Shown here: positions 1 to 7,811 of the stretch, one piece after another | How the letters are laid out: the number at the start of each line of letters is the position of its first letter | Numbering within the stretch: the stretch's first letter is position 1 | Assembly (NCBI GenBank): GCA_020426425.1 | Contig: JAGQQB010000064.1 | Coordinates: 1-11,905, forward strand | Source of the DNA: Planctomycetaceae bacterium | GTDB taxonomy: Bacteria > Planctomycetota > Planctomycetia > Planctomycetales > Planctomycetaceae | DNA: 11,905 bases | Reading direction: 5' to 3' | The notes under the pieces: model-generated | What the model was told of the DNA's origin: nothing | Databases searched by the model: none | The model's input: the letters and a program-made list of their open reading frames with translations, nothing else | Program-made: the position numbers and the translations under genes

Positions 1-2058
1 GAGGGCATGACAAGCCGCATGTTGCCCAACTGGGACGAAGACCTGTTGCTCACGCGACAATGGGATGCGAACGGTCACGCGCGCGGCAAGCTCGCGCCTG
101 GCGGTTGGGTTGCCTCGACCGATCCTGATGGCAAAACCTGGGATCTGTTCTCGATCGGTTACCGAAATCCTTACGACATGGCATTCAACGCCGATGGCGA
201 ACTTTTCGCCTACGACGCTGACATGGAATGGGACGTCGGCTCACCCTGGTATCGACCGACGCGCGTGGTGCATGCCACAAGTGGCAGCGAGTTCGGCTGG
301 CGCAGCGGCACCGGCAAATGGCCGACCTATTATCTCGACAGTCTGCCGCCAATTGTGAACATCGGCCCCGGCTCGCCGGTCGGTGTCGAGTTCGGTTATG
401 GCACGAAGTTCCCTGCGAAGTACCAGAAGGCATTGTACATCTGCGACTGGACCTTCGGCACGATGTACGCCATTCACATCACGCCGCAAGGCAGCACATA
501 CGTCGGCGAGAAGGAAGAGTTCCTGTCGCGGACGCCGCTGCCGCTCACCGATGCCACGATTGGCCACGATGGCGCCCTGTACTTCACCATTGGTGGGCGC
601 GGGACACAGTCCGAGTTGTACCGGGTGACGTACCAGGGTGACGAATCGACCGATCCGGCCGATCTGCACGATGCCCAGTTCGCCGAAGACCGGGCATTGC
701 GGCATGAAGTGGAGCAATTGCACCGCAGTGATCTGTCTGCGAATCCAGAGTCCGCCCGACTCAAAGAAAAGTTGCAGAACGCCGATCGCTTTCTGCGATA
801 CGCAGTCACCGTTGCTTACGAGAAGGCCTTCCTGGCTCAGCAGCCCCCGGTGGAAAGCATTCGATTCACGGGGCGATCACTCCCTCCCGCCGACGTCATG
901 AGTTCCGCAGTAATGCTCTCCCGATTGGGAGTGACCGGTGCCAGCGCCGAGTTGCTGAATGGACTGCACGAAATCGACGTCGCGCAGCTCCCGGAATCCC
1001 AACAGCTCGACTACCTGCGTGCATTGTCCCTCGTCTTCATCCGGCTCGGTGCCCCAGATGACGCGACTCGGCAGAAGTTCATCGCCAAGCTCGATCCGCT
1101 GTACCCAGCGAAGTCGCATCGAGTCAATCTGGAACTGTGCCAGATGCTCGTCTTCCTGCAGTCGCCAACGGTGATCGACAAGACGATCGCCCTGCTCCAG
1201 GAACCAAGCGGCGTCGAGGAAGAAGACCTCGGAGCCGTCCTCTCACGTAATGCTGGGTACGGAGGATCGATCAAGGCGATGCTGGCCAATCAGCCGGACA
1301 AACCCCGCATTGGTTACGCGTTTGCCCTCCGTAACGTGAAGGAAGGGTGGACGATGGATCAGCGGAAGGCGTACTTCGAATTCCTCGATCAGGCCAAACA
1401 GTGGAGCGGCGGCAACAGCTATCGTAAGTTCATCCAGAACATCGATGACGAAACTTTCCTCGCCGCCACAGAACTCGAACGACTCGCGATCGAGGCCGCC
1501 GGTGCTCGCAAGCCGTTCCAGATGCCCGAACTTCCCAAGCCTGCTGGTCCAGGTAAGGATTGGACCCTGGAGGAAGTCCGCGCGATTGCGGCAGAAGGAC
1601 TGAAGAAGGGCCGCGATTTCAAGAACGGCGAGAAAATGTTCGCCGCCACGCGTTGTGTACTCTGTCATCGTTTCGGCGGAGATGGGGGCGCGACCGGACC
1701 GGACCTGACTCAACTCGCTGGCCGCTTCAATCTCGAAGCCCTGACAGAGTCGATTTTCGATCCGAGTAAGATCATCTCCGATCAGTACCGCGCACATGTC
1801 ATTGCCACGAAAGACGGCAAAGTTCATACCGGCAAGATCGTGAGTGAAACCACCACAACCTACACCGTGGTCACCGATCCCGAAGACTCCACCAAGGTGG
1901 TCGATCTGGCCCGGGCCGACATCGAGGAGATGCAGCCTTCGCCCAAATCCCTGATGCCCGAGGGCCTGCTCAAACCCCTCAACCAGGACGAAGTCCTCGA
2001 CCTGCTGGCGTATCTGCTGAGCCGTGGGAACCCCGGGGATGCAATGTTCCGGAAGTAG
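1..2058 (+). CDS. PVC-type dehydrogenase / c-type cytochrome fusion protein (5' partial)
   Basis: The reading frame is open from base 1, so the true start and any signal peptide lie outside the window; the first ATG at base 7 is probably internal. Numbering codons from base 1, residues ~1-215 resemble the end of a PQQ-dependent sugar-dehydrogenase-like beta-propeller (GYRNPYDM at ~53, SEFGWR at ~97, VGVEFGYGTKFP at ~128, GHDGALYFTIGGRG at ~190). Residues ~225-530 are helix-rich without clear motifs, HEAT-like by family precedent. Residues ~545-685 form a cytochrome c module with a CVLCH haem-attachment motif at 552-556, GPDLT shortly after, and a likely axial methionine in SLMPEG near the end. 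This matches the putative haem-binding domain of the Pirellula/Verrucomicrobium type. By family knowledge it should be an exported periplasmic redox enzyme oxidising a sugar or related polyol; substrate unknown. The stop TAG is followed 11 bases later by a membrane protein gene, which could be co-transcribed. Confidence 0.93.
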   Translation, partial: EGMTSRMLPNWDEDLLLTRQWDANGHARGKLAPGGWVASTDPDGKTWDLFSIGYRNPYDMAFNADGELFAYDADMEWDVGSPWYRPTRVVHATSGSEFGWRSGTGKWPTYYLDSLPPIVNIGPGSPVGVEFGYGTKFPAKYQKALYICDWTFGTMYAIHITPQGSTYVGEKEEFLSRTPLPLTDATIGHDGALYFTIGGRGTQSELYRVTYQGDESTDPADLHDAQFAEDRALRHEVEQLHRSDLSANPESARLKEKLQNADRFLRYAVTVAYEKAFLAQQPPVESIRFTGRSLPPADVMSSAVMLSRLGVTGASAELLNGLHEIDVAQLPESQQLDYLRALSLVFIRLGAPDDATRQKFIAKLDPLYPAKSHRVNLELCQMLVFLQSPTVIDKTIALLQEPSGVEEEDLGAVLSRNAGYGGSIKAMLANQPDKPRIGYAFALRNVKEGWTMDQRKAYFEFLDQAKQWSGGNSYRKFIQNIDDETFLAATELERLAIEAAGARKPFQMPELPKPAGPGKDWTLEEVRAIAAEGLKKGRDFKNGEKMFAATRCVLCHRFGGDGGATGPDLTQLAGRFNLEALTESIFDPSKIISDQYRAHVIATKDGKVHTGKIVSETTTTYTVVTDPEDSTKVVDLARADIEEMQPSPKSLMPEGLLKPLNQDEVLDLLAYLLSRGNPGDAMFRK

Positions 2059-2069
2059 TCCTCCTACCG

Positions 2070-2870
2070 ATGCTCCCTCTCCTGATTCTCGCCGAAGCGG
2101 CTGTCCTGTTTCTGGTTCAGGCGGTCCTGCGGCGTAACTATCCGTGGTTGGCATGGGGAGTCTTTGGGGGCTTGACGCTGCTCCTGACTCCGCAGTGGAT
2201 CGGTACGCATTTGTCCGGGGAGTTCCCCTTTGTTGATTGCTTCGCCTGGGTGAAACAATACACGATTCAGTTCTGTGTCTGCTGGGTCACCGCCTTGAGG
2301 TTTACGTCGCTTGGTCAGCACCCTTGGGCGCTACGGGCAACTGTGTTGCTGCTACCTATCAACATTCTGGAGGCGGTTGTTGAAGACTTCGGCAGAGATC
2401 ACGAGGCACATTGGCTGGTTGCGATTTCCGGCGTCCTGCTGATCGTCGGGATTCCAAACCCGGAACGCTCACTGGTGCTCGGTTCCGACTCTCGTCGGGA
2501 AGTCTCTTACGAGGGAGTCACTCGCGGCTGGATTCTTGAGTACACGCTTTGGAACTGGGCCTTTGTGTTCCTGAACTTCCCGATGCTGGCCGCGCATCAT
2601 CTGGCAGTGCTGGGCGTCCCCCTCTGGATTGGCATGCGTGAACCGCGACGTTGGCTGCTGACACGCACATACACGCTCGCCACACATCTGCTGTTGATGT
2701 TCACGTTTCCGAGACTGCTCGTGCCAACAATGGACACCACTTACTGGACAACCCCACAACGTGAGAGCATGGTGTCCGCACTGTGCCTGATCTCCATGAG
2801 TTCGTTCGTACTGCGCTGTGTGATTCGCTGGCAACGACCTTCGCCCACACACCAACACCGCCCCGCTTGA
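2070..2870 (+). CDS. multi-pass integral membrane protein, function unknown
   Basis: A 266-residue protein rich in Leu, Trp and Phe, with about eight or nine hydrophobic stretches by eye (residues ~3-20, 25-41, 64-79, 87-103, 114-128, 156-172, 173-188, 199-217, 235-253). Charged segments such as EDFGRDHE (105-112) and SRREVSYEGVTRG (141-153) form loops. There is no catalytic motif I can name. The stretch NILEAVVEDF followed by WLVAISGVLLIVGIP, and later EYTLWNWAFVF, looks like conserved family sequence. DUF5692 comes to mind, but I cannot confirm it. The ATG lies 11 bases after the cytochrome gene's stop, which suggests an operon. No good Shine-Dalgarno precedes it: the nearest purine run, GGAAG, is 14 bases upstream and overlaps the previous stop. 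The tail (residues ~255-266) is polar and rich in Pro and His. The ORF is very likely real given its hydrophobic periodicity and spacing. Confidence 0.8.
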   Translation: MLPLLILAEAAVLFLVQAVLRRNYPWLAWGVFGGLTLLLTPQWIGTHLSGEFPFVDCFAWVKQYTIQFCVCWVTALRFTSLGQHPWALRATVLLLPINILEAVVEDFGRDHEAHWLVAISGVLLIVGIPNPERSLVLGSDSRREVSYEGVTRGWILEYTLWNWAFVFLNFPMLAAHHLAVLGVPLWIGMREPRRWLLTRTYTLATHLLLMFTFPRLLVPTMDTTYWTTPQRESMVSALCLISMSSFVLRCVIRWQRPSPTHQHRPA

Positions 2871-3246
2871 TGTGGGCAGAGGCAATGTTGAGTTTTCCAC
2901 GGATGTTTGCAATCACGAGCGTGAGTGGTAGAACTCCTCGGCATTGCCCGCATGATCGTGTATCCAGCCGACTAATCGGCCTAACCCGCATTGCTGGTAA
3001 AGCCCAGACCAGAATCAACCGACTATTCGCACGCAATGCGTGTTGAATCACTACAGGTTGATAGACTACTTGGACGCTCTTTGAGGTGACGAATCCATGT
3101 CTCTTGGGACGCGAGATTCTCAATGGTTTGAATCAGGTCCAGGCCTGTGCAGTACCATGTGGACCGCATCACCATGCAGGTGGGTGTGAGTCACCAGCAG
3201 TTTCGGTAGGGCCGGGACGAACGGAGCGCCAACAGCAGAGAATTGC
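2871..3246. other. gene-free interval with clustered short inverted repeats
   Basis: No convincing gene is seen on either strand in these 376 bases. The sequence holds several small inverted repeats: GGCAATG (2881-2887) with CATTGCC (2942-2948); GCCGA-CTAA-TCGGC (2967-2980); CGCATTGC (2987-2994) with GCAATGCG (3033-3040); CACGC-AAT-GCGTG (3030-3042) inside ATTC/GAAT (3025-3048); GGTCCA (3136-3141) with TGGACC (3160-3165); CACC/GGTG (3170-3182); and GGTG/CACC (3183-3195). Some of these are mutually exclusive, because GCAATGCG can pair with either of two partners. The last three lie 50-110 bases before the carbamoyltransferase start and could belong to its leader RNA. No U-tract follows any of them, so a classical terminator is not supported, and I found no clear promoter. 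Confidence 0.5.
2979..3048. repeat. imperfect inverted repeat, superficially attC-like
   Basis: The 70-base segment begins GCCTAAC and ends GTTGAAT. Just inside these ends, CGCATTGC (2987-2994) and GCAATGCG (3033-3040) are perfectly complementary over 8 bases, separated by 38 bases. The ends fit the RYYYAAC and GTTRRRY consensus of integron attC recombination sites; on the minus strand the right-hand end reads GTTAGGC. Against this reading, the two ends pair only through AAC/GTT, the unpaired spacer between the outer and inner boxes is a single base rather than the usual several, and no integrase is in view. It is listed as a repeat structure; the attC reading is a weak inference. Confidence 0.3.
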
Positions 3247-5445
3247 ATGTCTACTACCTTTGGCGTCTCCGGGGCGAAGTTTCCCTGGTTGGGACGACTC
3301 GTCCAAAACCTGACACTGCCGTATTACCTGTGGCGTTGCCGGATCCGCAATCTGCATCCTGTCGGGACGGCGGCGGAGCGGGAGACGGTGGCCAACATCC
3401 AATCGCGCATCGCCGCTGGCGAGACGTGTTATGTGGTGGGGATGACGCCCGCCGGGCACAATACCGGTGTCGCGCTCATCGCGCTATCGCAGGCGCGCGG
3501 GATCGAGATCATCGCTAATGACGAAGAAGAACGGCTCACTGGCGACAAGCATTGTGATCAGTATCCGGAGCAGTCCCTGGAATTGCTGAAGCGACGATTG
3601 GCCCAGCGGGGCATTCGGCCAGAACAGATCGCGGCATGGTGTTTGGGGTGGGACTACGGACACATCGGTCCGTTCGCGTTCAAGAACGTCTTCGAGGAGT
3701 GGCCAACCAGTTGGCTGTTGATCAACCCGAATGCCTCGCCACGCTGGCGGTTTTGGCCAAACGTGATTTTCACGCGGACGGTGACGCGCCGACTGCAGCA
3801 GCAGTTTGGACTACCAGCACTGCCCAAGGTGCTGATGATGCCGCATCACGAGAATCATGCGGCACTGTCGTATGGGGCCTCGCCGTTTGCACAGGATGGC
3901 GAAAAGACCATTGTGCTCGTGGTCGATGGATGGGGGGATGACGGAGCGATCTCATTCTTTCTCGGAGAACAGGGCAAACTGACGAAACTGTATTCCAACG
4001 ACAGTTTGATGGACTCACTCGGAGCGTACTACTCGGTGATCAGTTCCACGCAGGGGGGCTGGACCACGTTGAGCAGTGAAGGCCGTTACATGGGGGCAGT
4101 CGCGTGGGGAGATCAGAATCGGCTGACCAACCCGTTCTACAAACAGCTTCGGCAGATCTTCCATTTCGAAAGCGACGGGCGTTTGCTGATCAATCGCAAG
4201 TTGTGCAATTGGCAGAACGCTGGCGAATTCCGTCCGTACACACGGCAGTTGTCGAAGATGATTGGCCCACCGGTTCCGCTGGACAAGATGTGGAACCCAG
4301 ATGCAGTGCTCAACGTTGCCGATGTCGCACACTCGCAGATCACCCAGCGCCGGGTTGATCTGGCGGCAGCCACACAGTTGGTCTTCGAAGATGCGGTGTT
4401 CCATATGGTGGATCATCTCATCCGAACCACAGGCAGTAGTCGCCTGGTCTTCACTGGGGGCACAGCGCTCAACGCGCTGGCCAATATGGAATTGCTGGAG
4501 CGATACAACGAGGCTTGGTACGAACGCAATCTGAATCGACGCGATCGACTGCATCTTTGGGTGCCGCCGGTTCCAGGTGATGCCGGGATTCCGCTGGGAG
4601 CGGCCTTCAACATCGCCATGCGTGCGGGGCTTCGCACTCAGCAGCCACTGCAGCATGCCTACTATTGTGGAGTGGAACCAACGCGAGACGAGATCGTCAC
4701 GGCGATTGAAAACGACAAGGTCGTCCGGCATGAACTGCTCGGCAACATTTCTGAACCTGCCGGATTGGAACTGGTGGCGGATCAACTGGCCTACATCATC
4801 GCCCACGATGGCGCAGTCGGCTTGTACCATGGTTCGGCGGAAACAGGCCCGCGCGCTCTGGGACACCGCAGCATCCTGGCGAACCCCTGTAACCCCGCCA
4901 GTCTGGAGAACATCAATCGGCTCGTGAAGTTCCGCGAACCGATTCGCCCGCTCGCGCCGATGGTGACTGATACTGACGCCGCCAAGTATTTTGTTCTCTC
5001 ACCCGGGGCAGCCGATGACGACTACAACGCCTATCGTTACATGGTGATGACCACTCATGTGCATCCTGTAGCACACGAAACGATCCCGGCAGTCATTCAC
5101 AAAGACGGCACAGCGCGAATTCAGATCGTGCGGGAGGCTGACTCCCCATTCGTGTATGCCTATCTCAAGGCGATGGGACGTCGGGTCGGTGCAGAGGTCT
5201 CGGTCAACACATCGCTCAATGTCGGCAGTCCGATTGTCCAGACCCCGCAGCAGGCGCTCGAAGCGTTTCAGCGCGCCAAAGCGATGACGGCGCTCCTGAT
5301 GATTGCCGACACTGGAGAGGCCTACCTCGTTTGGCACACCAGCACAGAATCCCCCCGCGATGGGGGCGAGTTGTTGCATCAATGGTTGGACGACCACGCC
5401 AAGGAAACAGGCCGGAGCCGGATGGCAACGCCTCCCTTGTCGTGA
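3247..5445 (+). CDS. NodU/CmcH-family carbamoyltransferase
   Basis: A 732-residue protein with the two-domain layout of O-carbamoyltransferases, which transfer a carbamoyl group from carbamoyl phosphate, via an adenylate, to a hydroxyl on a sugar or antibiotic (NodU, CmcH and TobZ are family examples). The N-terminal ASKHA/Kae1-like domain shows GHN (70-72), DEEER (92-96), the metal-binding HHENHAA (200-206), VVDGWGDDG and TGGTALN (403-409), then PGDAGIPLGAA. The C-terminal domain has ETGPRALGHRS (532-542) and NTSLNV (654-659). Catalytic motifs appear intact. Residues 1-61, before the first beta strand (CYVVGM), form an extension absent from typical members, which start almost directly at that strand. 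The ATG at 3247 was kept because a start at Met66 would cut into that strand; only a weak AGAG lies ahead of it. It stands alone: the nearest downstream gene, sucD, is convergent 34 bases away. The protein is probably cytoplasmic and its substrate is unknown. Confidence 0.92.
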   Translation: MSTTFGVSGAKFPWLGRLVQNLTLPYYLWRCRIRNLHPVGTAAERETVANIQSRIAAGETCYVVGMTPAGHNTGVALIALSQARGIEIIANDEEERLTGDKHCDQYPEQSLELLKRRLAQRGIRPEQIAAWCLGWDYGHIGPFAFKNVFEEWPTSWLLINPNASPRWRFWPNVIFTRTVTRRLQQQFGLPALPKVLMMPHHENHAALSYGASPFAQDGEKTIVLVVDGWGDDGAISFFLGEQGKLTKLYSNDSLMDSLGAYYSVISSTQGGWTTLSSEGRYMGAVAWGDQNRLTNPFYKQLRQIFHFESDGRLLINRKLCNWQNAGEFRPYTRQLSKMIGPPVPLDKMWNPDAVLNVADVAHSQITQRRVDLAAATQLVFEDAVFHMVDHLIRTTGSSRLVFTGGTALNALANMELLERYNEAWYERNLNRRDRLHLWVPPVPGDAGIPLGAAFNIAMRAGLRTQQPLQHAYYCGVEPTRDEIVTAIENDKVVRHELLGNISEPAGLELVADQLAYIIAHDGAVGLYHGSAETGPRALGHRSILANPCNPASLENINRLVKFREPIRPLAPMVTDTDAAKYFVLSPGAADDDYNAYRYMVMTTHVHPVAHETIPAVIHKDGTARIQIVREADSPFVYAYLKAMGRRVGAEVSVNTSLNVGSPIVQTPQQALEAFQRAKAMTALLMIADTGEAYLVWHTSTESPRDGGELLHQWLDDHAKETGRSRMATPPLS

Positions 5446-5479
5446 TCTCACAGACCGCAGACGCAAGCACGAACGCCCA

Positions 5480-6391
5480 TTAGACAGCAGCTGCTCGTTT
5501 CGCAATCACGCGTTGCAGGGCCGCGCCCATGTCGGCCGGACTTTCGGAAACTTCTACGCCAACCGCAGTCAGGGCGGCCATCTTCTCGGCGGCGGTTCCG
5601 CTACCGCCGGAAATGATCGCGCCGGCATGCCCCATCCGTTTGCCTGGAGGCGCGGTCTGTCCTGCTATGAAAGCAGCGACCGGCTTGGTGACATGGTCGC
5701 GAATGTACTCAGCGGCCTGCACCTCGGCGTCGCCACCGATTTCGCCGATCATCAGAATCGACTCAGTGCCGGGATCGTTTTCAAACATCTCCAGTAGGTC
5801 GATGAACGACGTACCAGCGATTGGATCGCCGCCAATGCCGACAGCGGTTGACTGACCCAGTCCGAGCCGCCCGAGTTGCCAGGCGGCTTCGTAGGTCAGC
5901 GTGCCGCTCTTACTGATCAAGCCCACAGTTCCAGGAGCGTGAATATAGCCTGGCATAATGCCGATCTTGGCGATTCCGGGAGTAATAATCCCAGGGCAGT
6001 TGGGACCGATCAACCGCGTGTTGGGATAGTCGCGGAGGAAGTGCTGCACCTTGGCCATGTCGAGCACGGGAATCCCTTCGGTGATCGCCACGATCAACCG
6101 CATGCCAGCATCAGCCGCTTCCATGATCGCGTCGGCACAGAACGGCGGCGGCACAAACACGAGCGACGTGTTCGCACCCGTCTGGGCGATTGCCTCACGA
6201 ACGGAGTCGTACACGGGGAAGCCATCGACCTCGGTCCCCCCTTTTCCGGGCGTGACGCCACCCACCATCACCGCTTCACCAGGGCGATGTTCCTGGGCAT
6301 ACGCACGGCACTGCTGAGAGTGAAACAACCCGGATTTTCCGGTGATTCCCTGGGTGATAATCTTCGTGTCACGATCAACCAGAATCGACAT
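5480..6391 (-). CDS. sucD: succinate-CoA ligase (ADP- or GDP-forming), alpha subunit
   Basis: A 303-residue protein that is a full-length match to SucD by eye. It is the alpha subunit of succinyl-CoA synthetase, which makes succinate, CoA and ATP or GTP from succinyl-CoA in the TCA cycle. The start MSILVDRDTKIITQGITG is typical. The CoA-binding Rossmann region is at the N-terminus (GITGKSG, 15-21). IGPNCPGII (128-136) and SKSGTLTYE (160-168) follow. The catalytic, transiently phosphorylated histidine is in GHAGAIISGG (His255). It lies 59 bases downstream of gltA on the same strand, so co-transcription is likely. The bases just upstream of the ATG (CCCCCGCC) contain no Shine-Dalgarno. The partner beta subunit gene sucC, commonly adjacent in other bacteria, is not in this window. 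The 3' end converges on the carbamoyltransferase gene with no visible terminator between them. Confidence 0.97.
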   Translation of the reverse strand: MSILVDRDTKIITQGITGKSGLFHSQQCRAYAQEHRPGEAVMVGGVTPGKGGTEVDGFPVYDSVREAIAQTGANTSLVFVPPPFCADAIMEAADAGMRLIVAITEGIPVLDMAKVQHFLRDYPNTRLIGPNCPGIITPGIAKIGIMPGYIHAPGTVGLISKSGTLTYEAAWQLGRLGLGQSTAVGIGGDPIAGTSFIDLLEMFENDPGTESILMIGEIGGDAEVQAAEYIRDHVTKPVAAFIAGQTAPPGKRMGHAGAIISGGSGTAAEKMAALTAVGVEVSESPADMGAALQRVIAKRAAAV

Positions 6392-6450
6392 GGCGGGGGT
6401 ATCCGTACAGTGTGGACAGCTTGAGTAATGGTGTGGGAAAAGTTCGCGAC

Positions 6451-7737
6451 CTAAGGACGCGCACTGGTCGGCACGAAATCACGGCGACCATGCCCGAGGT
6501 AGATCTGCCGAGGGCGCTGAATCCGCTGTTCTTTGTCTTCTACCAGTTCATTCCACTGGGCAAGCCATCCGACCGCACGTGGAATGGCGAACAGCACCGG
6601 GAACATCGTGACTGGCAGTCCCATCGCCTGATAGATCAAGCCCGAATAGAAGTCGACATTCGGATACAACCGCCGCTTGACGAAGTATTCGTCCTCAAGG
6701 GCGATCCGTTCGAGTTCAAGCGCAATATCCAGCAACGGATTGCGACCGGTAACTTCGAACACGGCGTCGGCAGTGCGTTTGATGATCTTGGCGCGAGGAT
6801 CGTAACTCTTGTAGACGCGGTGCCCGAAGCCCATCAGGCGGACCTCGCCCGCCTTACAGCGCTCGATGAACTTGGGCACATTGCTGACGTTGCCAATCTC
6901 GTTGAGCATCTTCAACACGGCTTCGTTCGCACCGCCATGCAACGGACCATACAGCGCTGCGGCGGCGCCAGCGAGCGCGGAATAGGGATCTGCATCGGAC
7001 GAACCAATCGCCCGCATCACACTGGCAGAGCAGTTCTGTTCGTGATCTGCATGCAAAATGAACAGCACATCGAGTGCCTGCACGAACGCCGGCAGCAGCG
7101 GATAGGGATTGTCGTTCATCTTGAACAACATCGAGAGGAAGTTCTCGGTGTAGCCCAGCTGATTGTCCGGGTAGTTGTAGGGATGGCCTTGTGAATGGCG
7201 ATAACAGAAGGCGGCGAGCGTAGGGACTTTGGCGATCAGCCGCGTGATCTGCAACATGCGGTTCTGCTGGCAGTCGACCTGCTTTGCATCAGGATAGAAC
7301 GTGGAGAGCGCCGCGATGGTGCTGATCATCATCCCCATCGGGTGTGCGTCGTACCGGAACTCCTCCATCTGTCGCTTGATGTTTTCATGCACCACGGTGT
7401 GCATGCGAATGGAGGCTTCCCAGGTTTCCATCTGCTCACGGGTCGGGAGTTCCCCATGAACCAGCAGGTAGGCGACTTCGCTGAAACTGCTCTGCTCGGC
7501 AAGTTGCTCGATCGGATAGCCACGATACTCGAGGATGCCTTCATCCCCATCAATGAACGTGATCCGGCTCTTGCAGGAAGCAGTGTTGGTGTAGCCAGGG
7601 TCGTAGGTCATCAGACCAAAGTCGGACTCCTGCACCTTGATTTGACGCAAGTCCATCGCCCGGATGGTGTCGTTCTCAACGGGAATCTCATAGGTCTTCC
7701 CGGTGCGGTTGTCAGTAATTGTCAGGGTGTCTGCCAT
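6451..7737 (-). CDS. gltA: citrate synthase (type II, hexameric-type sequence)
   Basis: A 428-residue protein, the normal length for bacterial citrate synthase, which condenses acetyl-CoA and oxaloacetate to citrate at TCA-cycle entry. The N-terminal small domain and the GILEYRGYPIEQLAE stretch (67-81) are typical. The active-site elements are HADHEQN (229-235), GPLHGGANEA with His267, GFGHRVYK with His306, and NVDFYSG with Asp362, so all three catalytic residues are present. The start at 7737 agrees with family length. No Shine-Dalgarno precedes it. The leader holds a TACAAT-type promoter candidate (7812-7841) and two direct repeats (7748-7780), and the terminator of the upstream HU gene separates the two transcripts. 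sucD follows after 59 bases, giving a likely gltA-sucD operon of two non-consecutive TCA steps. Confidence 0.97.
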   Translation of the reverse strand: MADTLTITDNRTGKTYEIPVENDTIRAMDLRQIKVQESDFGLMTYDPGYTNTASCKSRITFIDGDEGILEYRGYPIEQLAEQSSFSEVAYLLVHGELPTREQMETWEASIRMHTVVHENIKRQMEEFRYDAHPMGMMISTIAALSTFYPDAKQVDCQQNRMLQITRLIAKVPTLAAFCYRHSQGHPYNYPDNQLGYTENFLSMLFKMNDNPYPLLPAFVQALDVLFILHADHEQNCSASVMRAIGSSDADPYSALAGAAAALYGPLHGGANEAVLKMLNEIGNVSNVPKFIERCKAGEVRLMGFGHRVYKSYDPRAKIIKRTADAVFEVTGRNPLLDIALELERIALEDEYFVKRRLYPNVDFYSGLIYQAMGLPVTMFPVLFAIPRAVGWLAQWNELVEDKEQRIQRPRQIYLGHGRRDFVPTSARP

Positions 7738-7747
7738 GTTGAACCGT

Positions 7748-7780
7748 CAATCATCCAAACCGAAAGGAAGCCAATCATCC
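7748..7780 (-). repeat. two direct GGATGATTG repeats in the gltA leader
   Basis: On the minus strand GGATGATTG occurs at 7780-7772 and again at 7756-7748, starting 24 bases apart, ending 10 bases before the gltA start codon. The flanking bases are also similar (GGATGATTGgc / GGATGATTGac). The position between the promoter candidate and the ATG would suit an operator or a translational control site, but no regulator is known. A third copy of the same 9-mer lies at 8564-8556, just after the mutase stop codon. Confidence 0.45.
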
Positions 7781-7811
7781 GTGAACATGACGAAACGAGG
7801 AGGAACTCGTA

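Noticed and set aside
1243..2154. 303-codon open frame on the minus strand opposite the cytochrome gene
   Set aside because: It lies antisense to sequence encoding clear propeller/cytochrome motifs, and its own translation shows no recognisable domain. Long antisense frames are expected in GC-rich coding DNA.
2701..3123. 140-codon minus-strand frame spanning the end of the membrane protein gene and the following interval, and an 87-codon plus-strand frame at 2783-3046
   Set aside because: They overlap each other and the membrane protein gene, have no ribosome binding site, and show no domain. The interval is better explained as repeat-containing non-coding DNA, although the minus-strand frame could be rechecked by BLASTP.
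4015..4866. 283-codon open frame on the minus strand opposite the carbamoyltransferase gene
   Set aside because: The plus strand carries the conserved carbamoyltransferase motifs throughout; the antisense product resembles nothing known.
5446..5479. Possible bidirectional terminator between the convergent carbamoyltransferase and sucD genes
   Set aside because: The 34 bases contain no inverted repeat with a T-tract.
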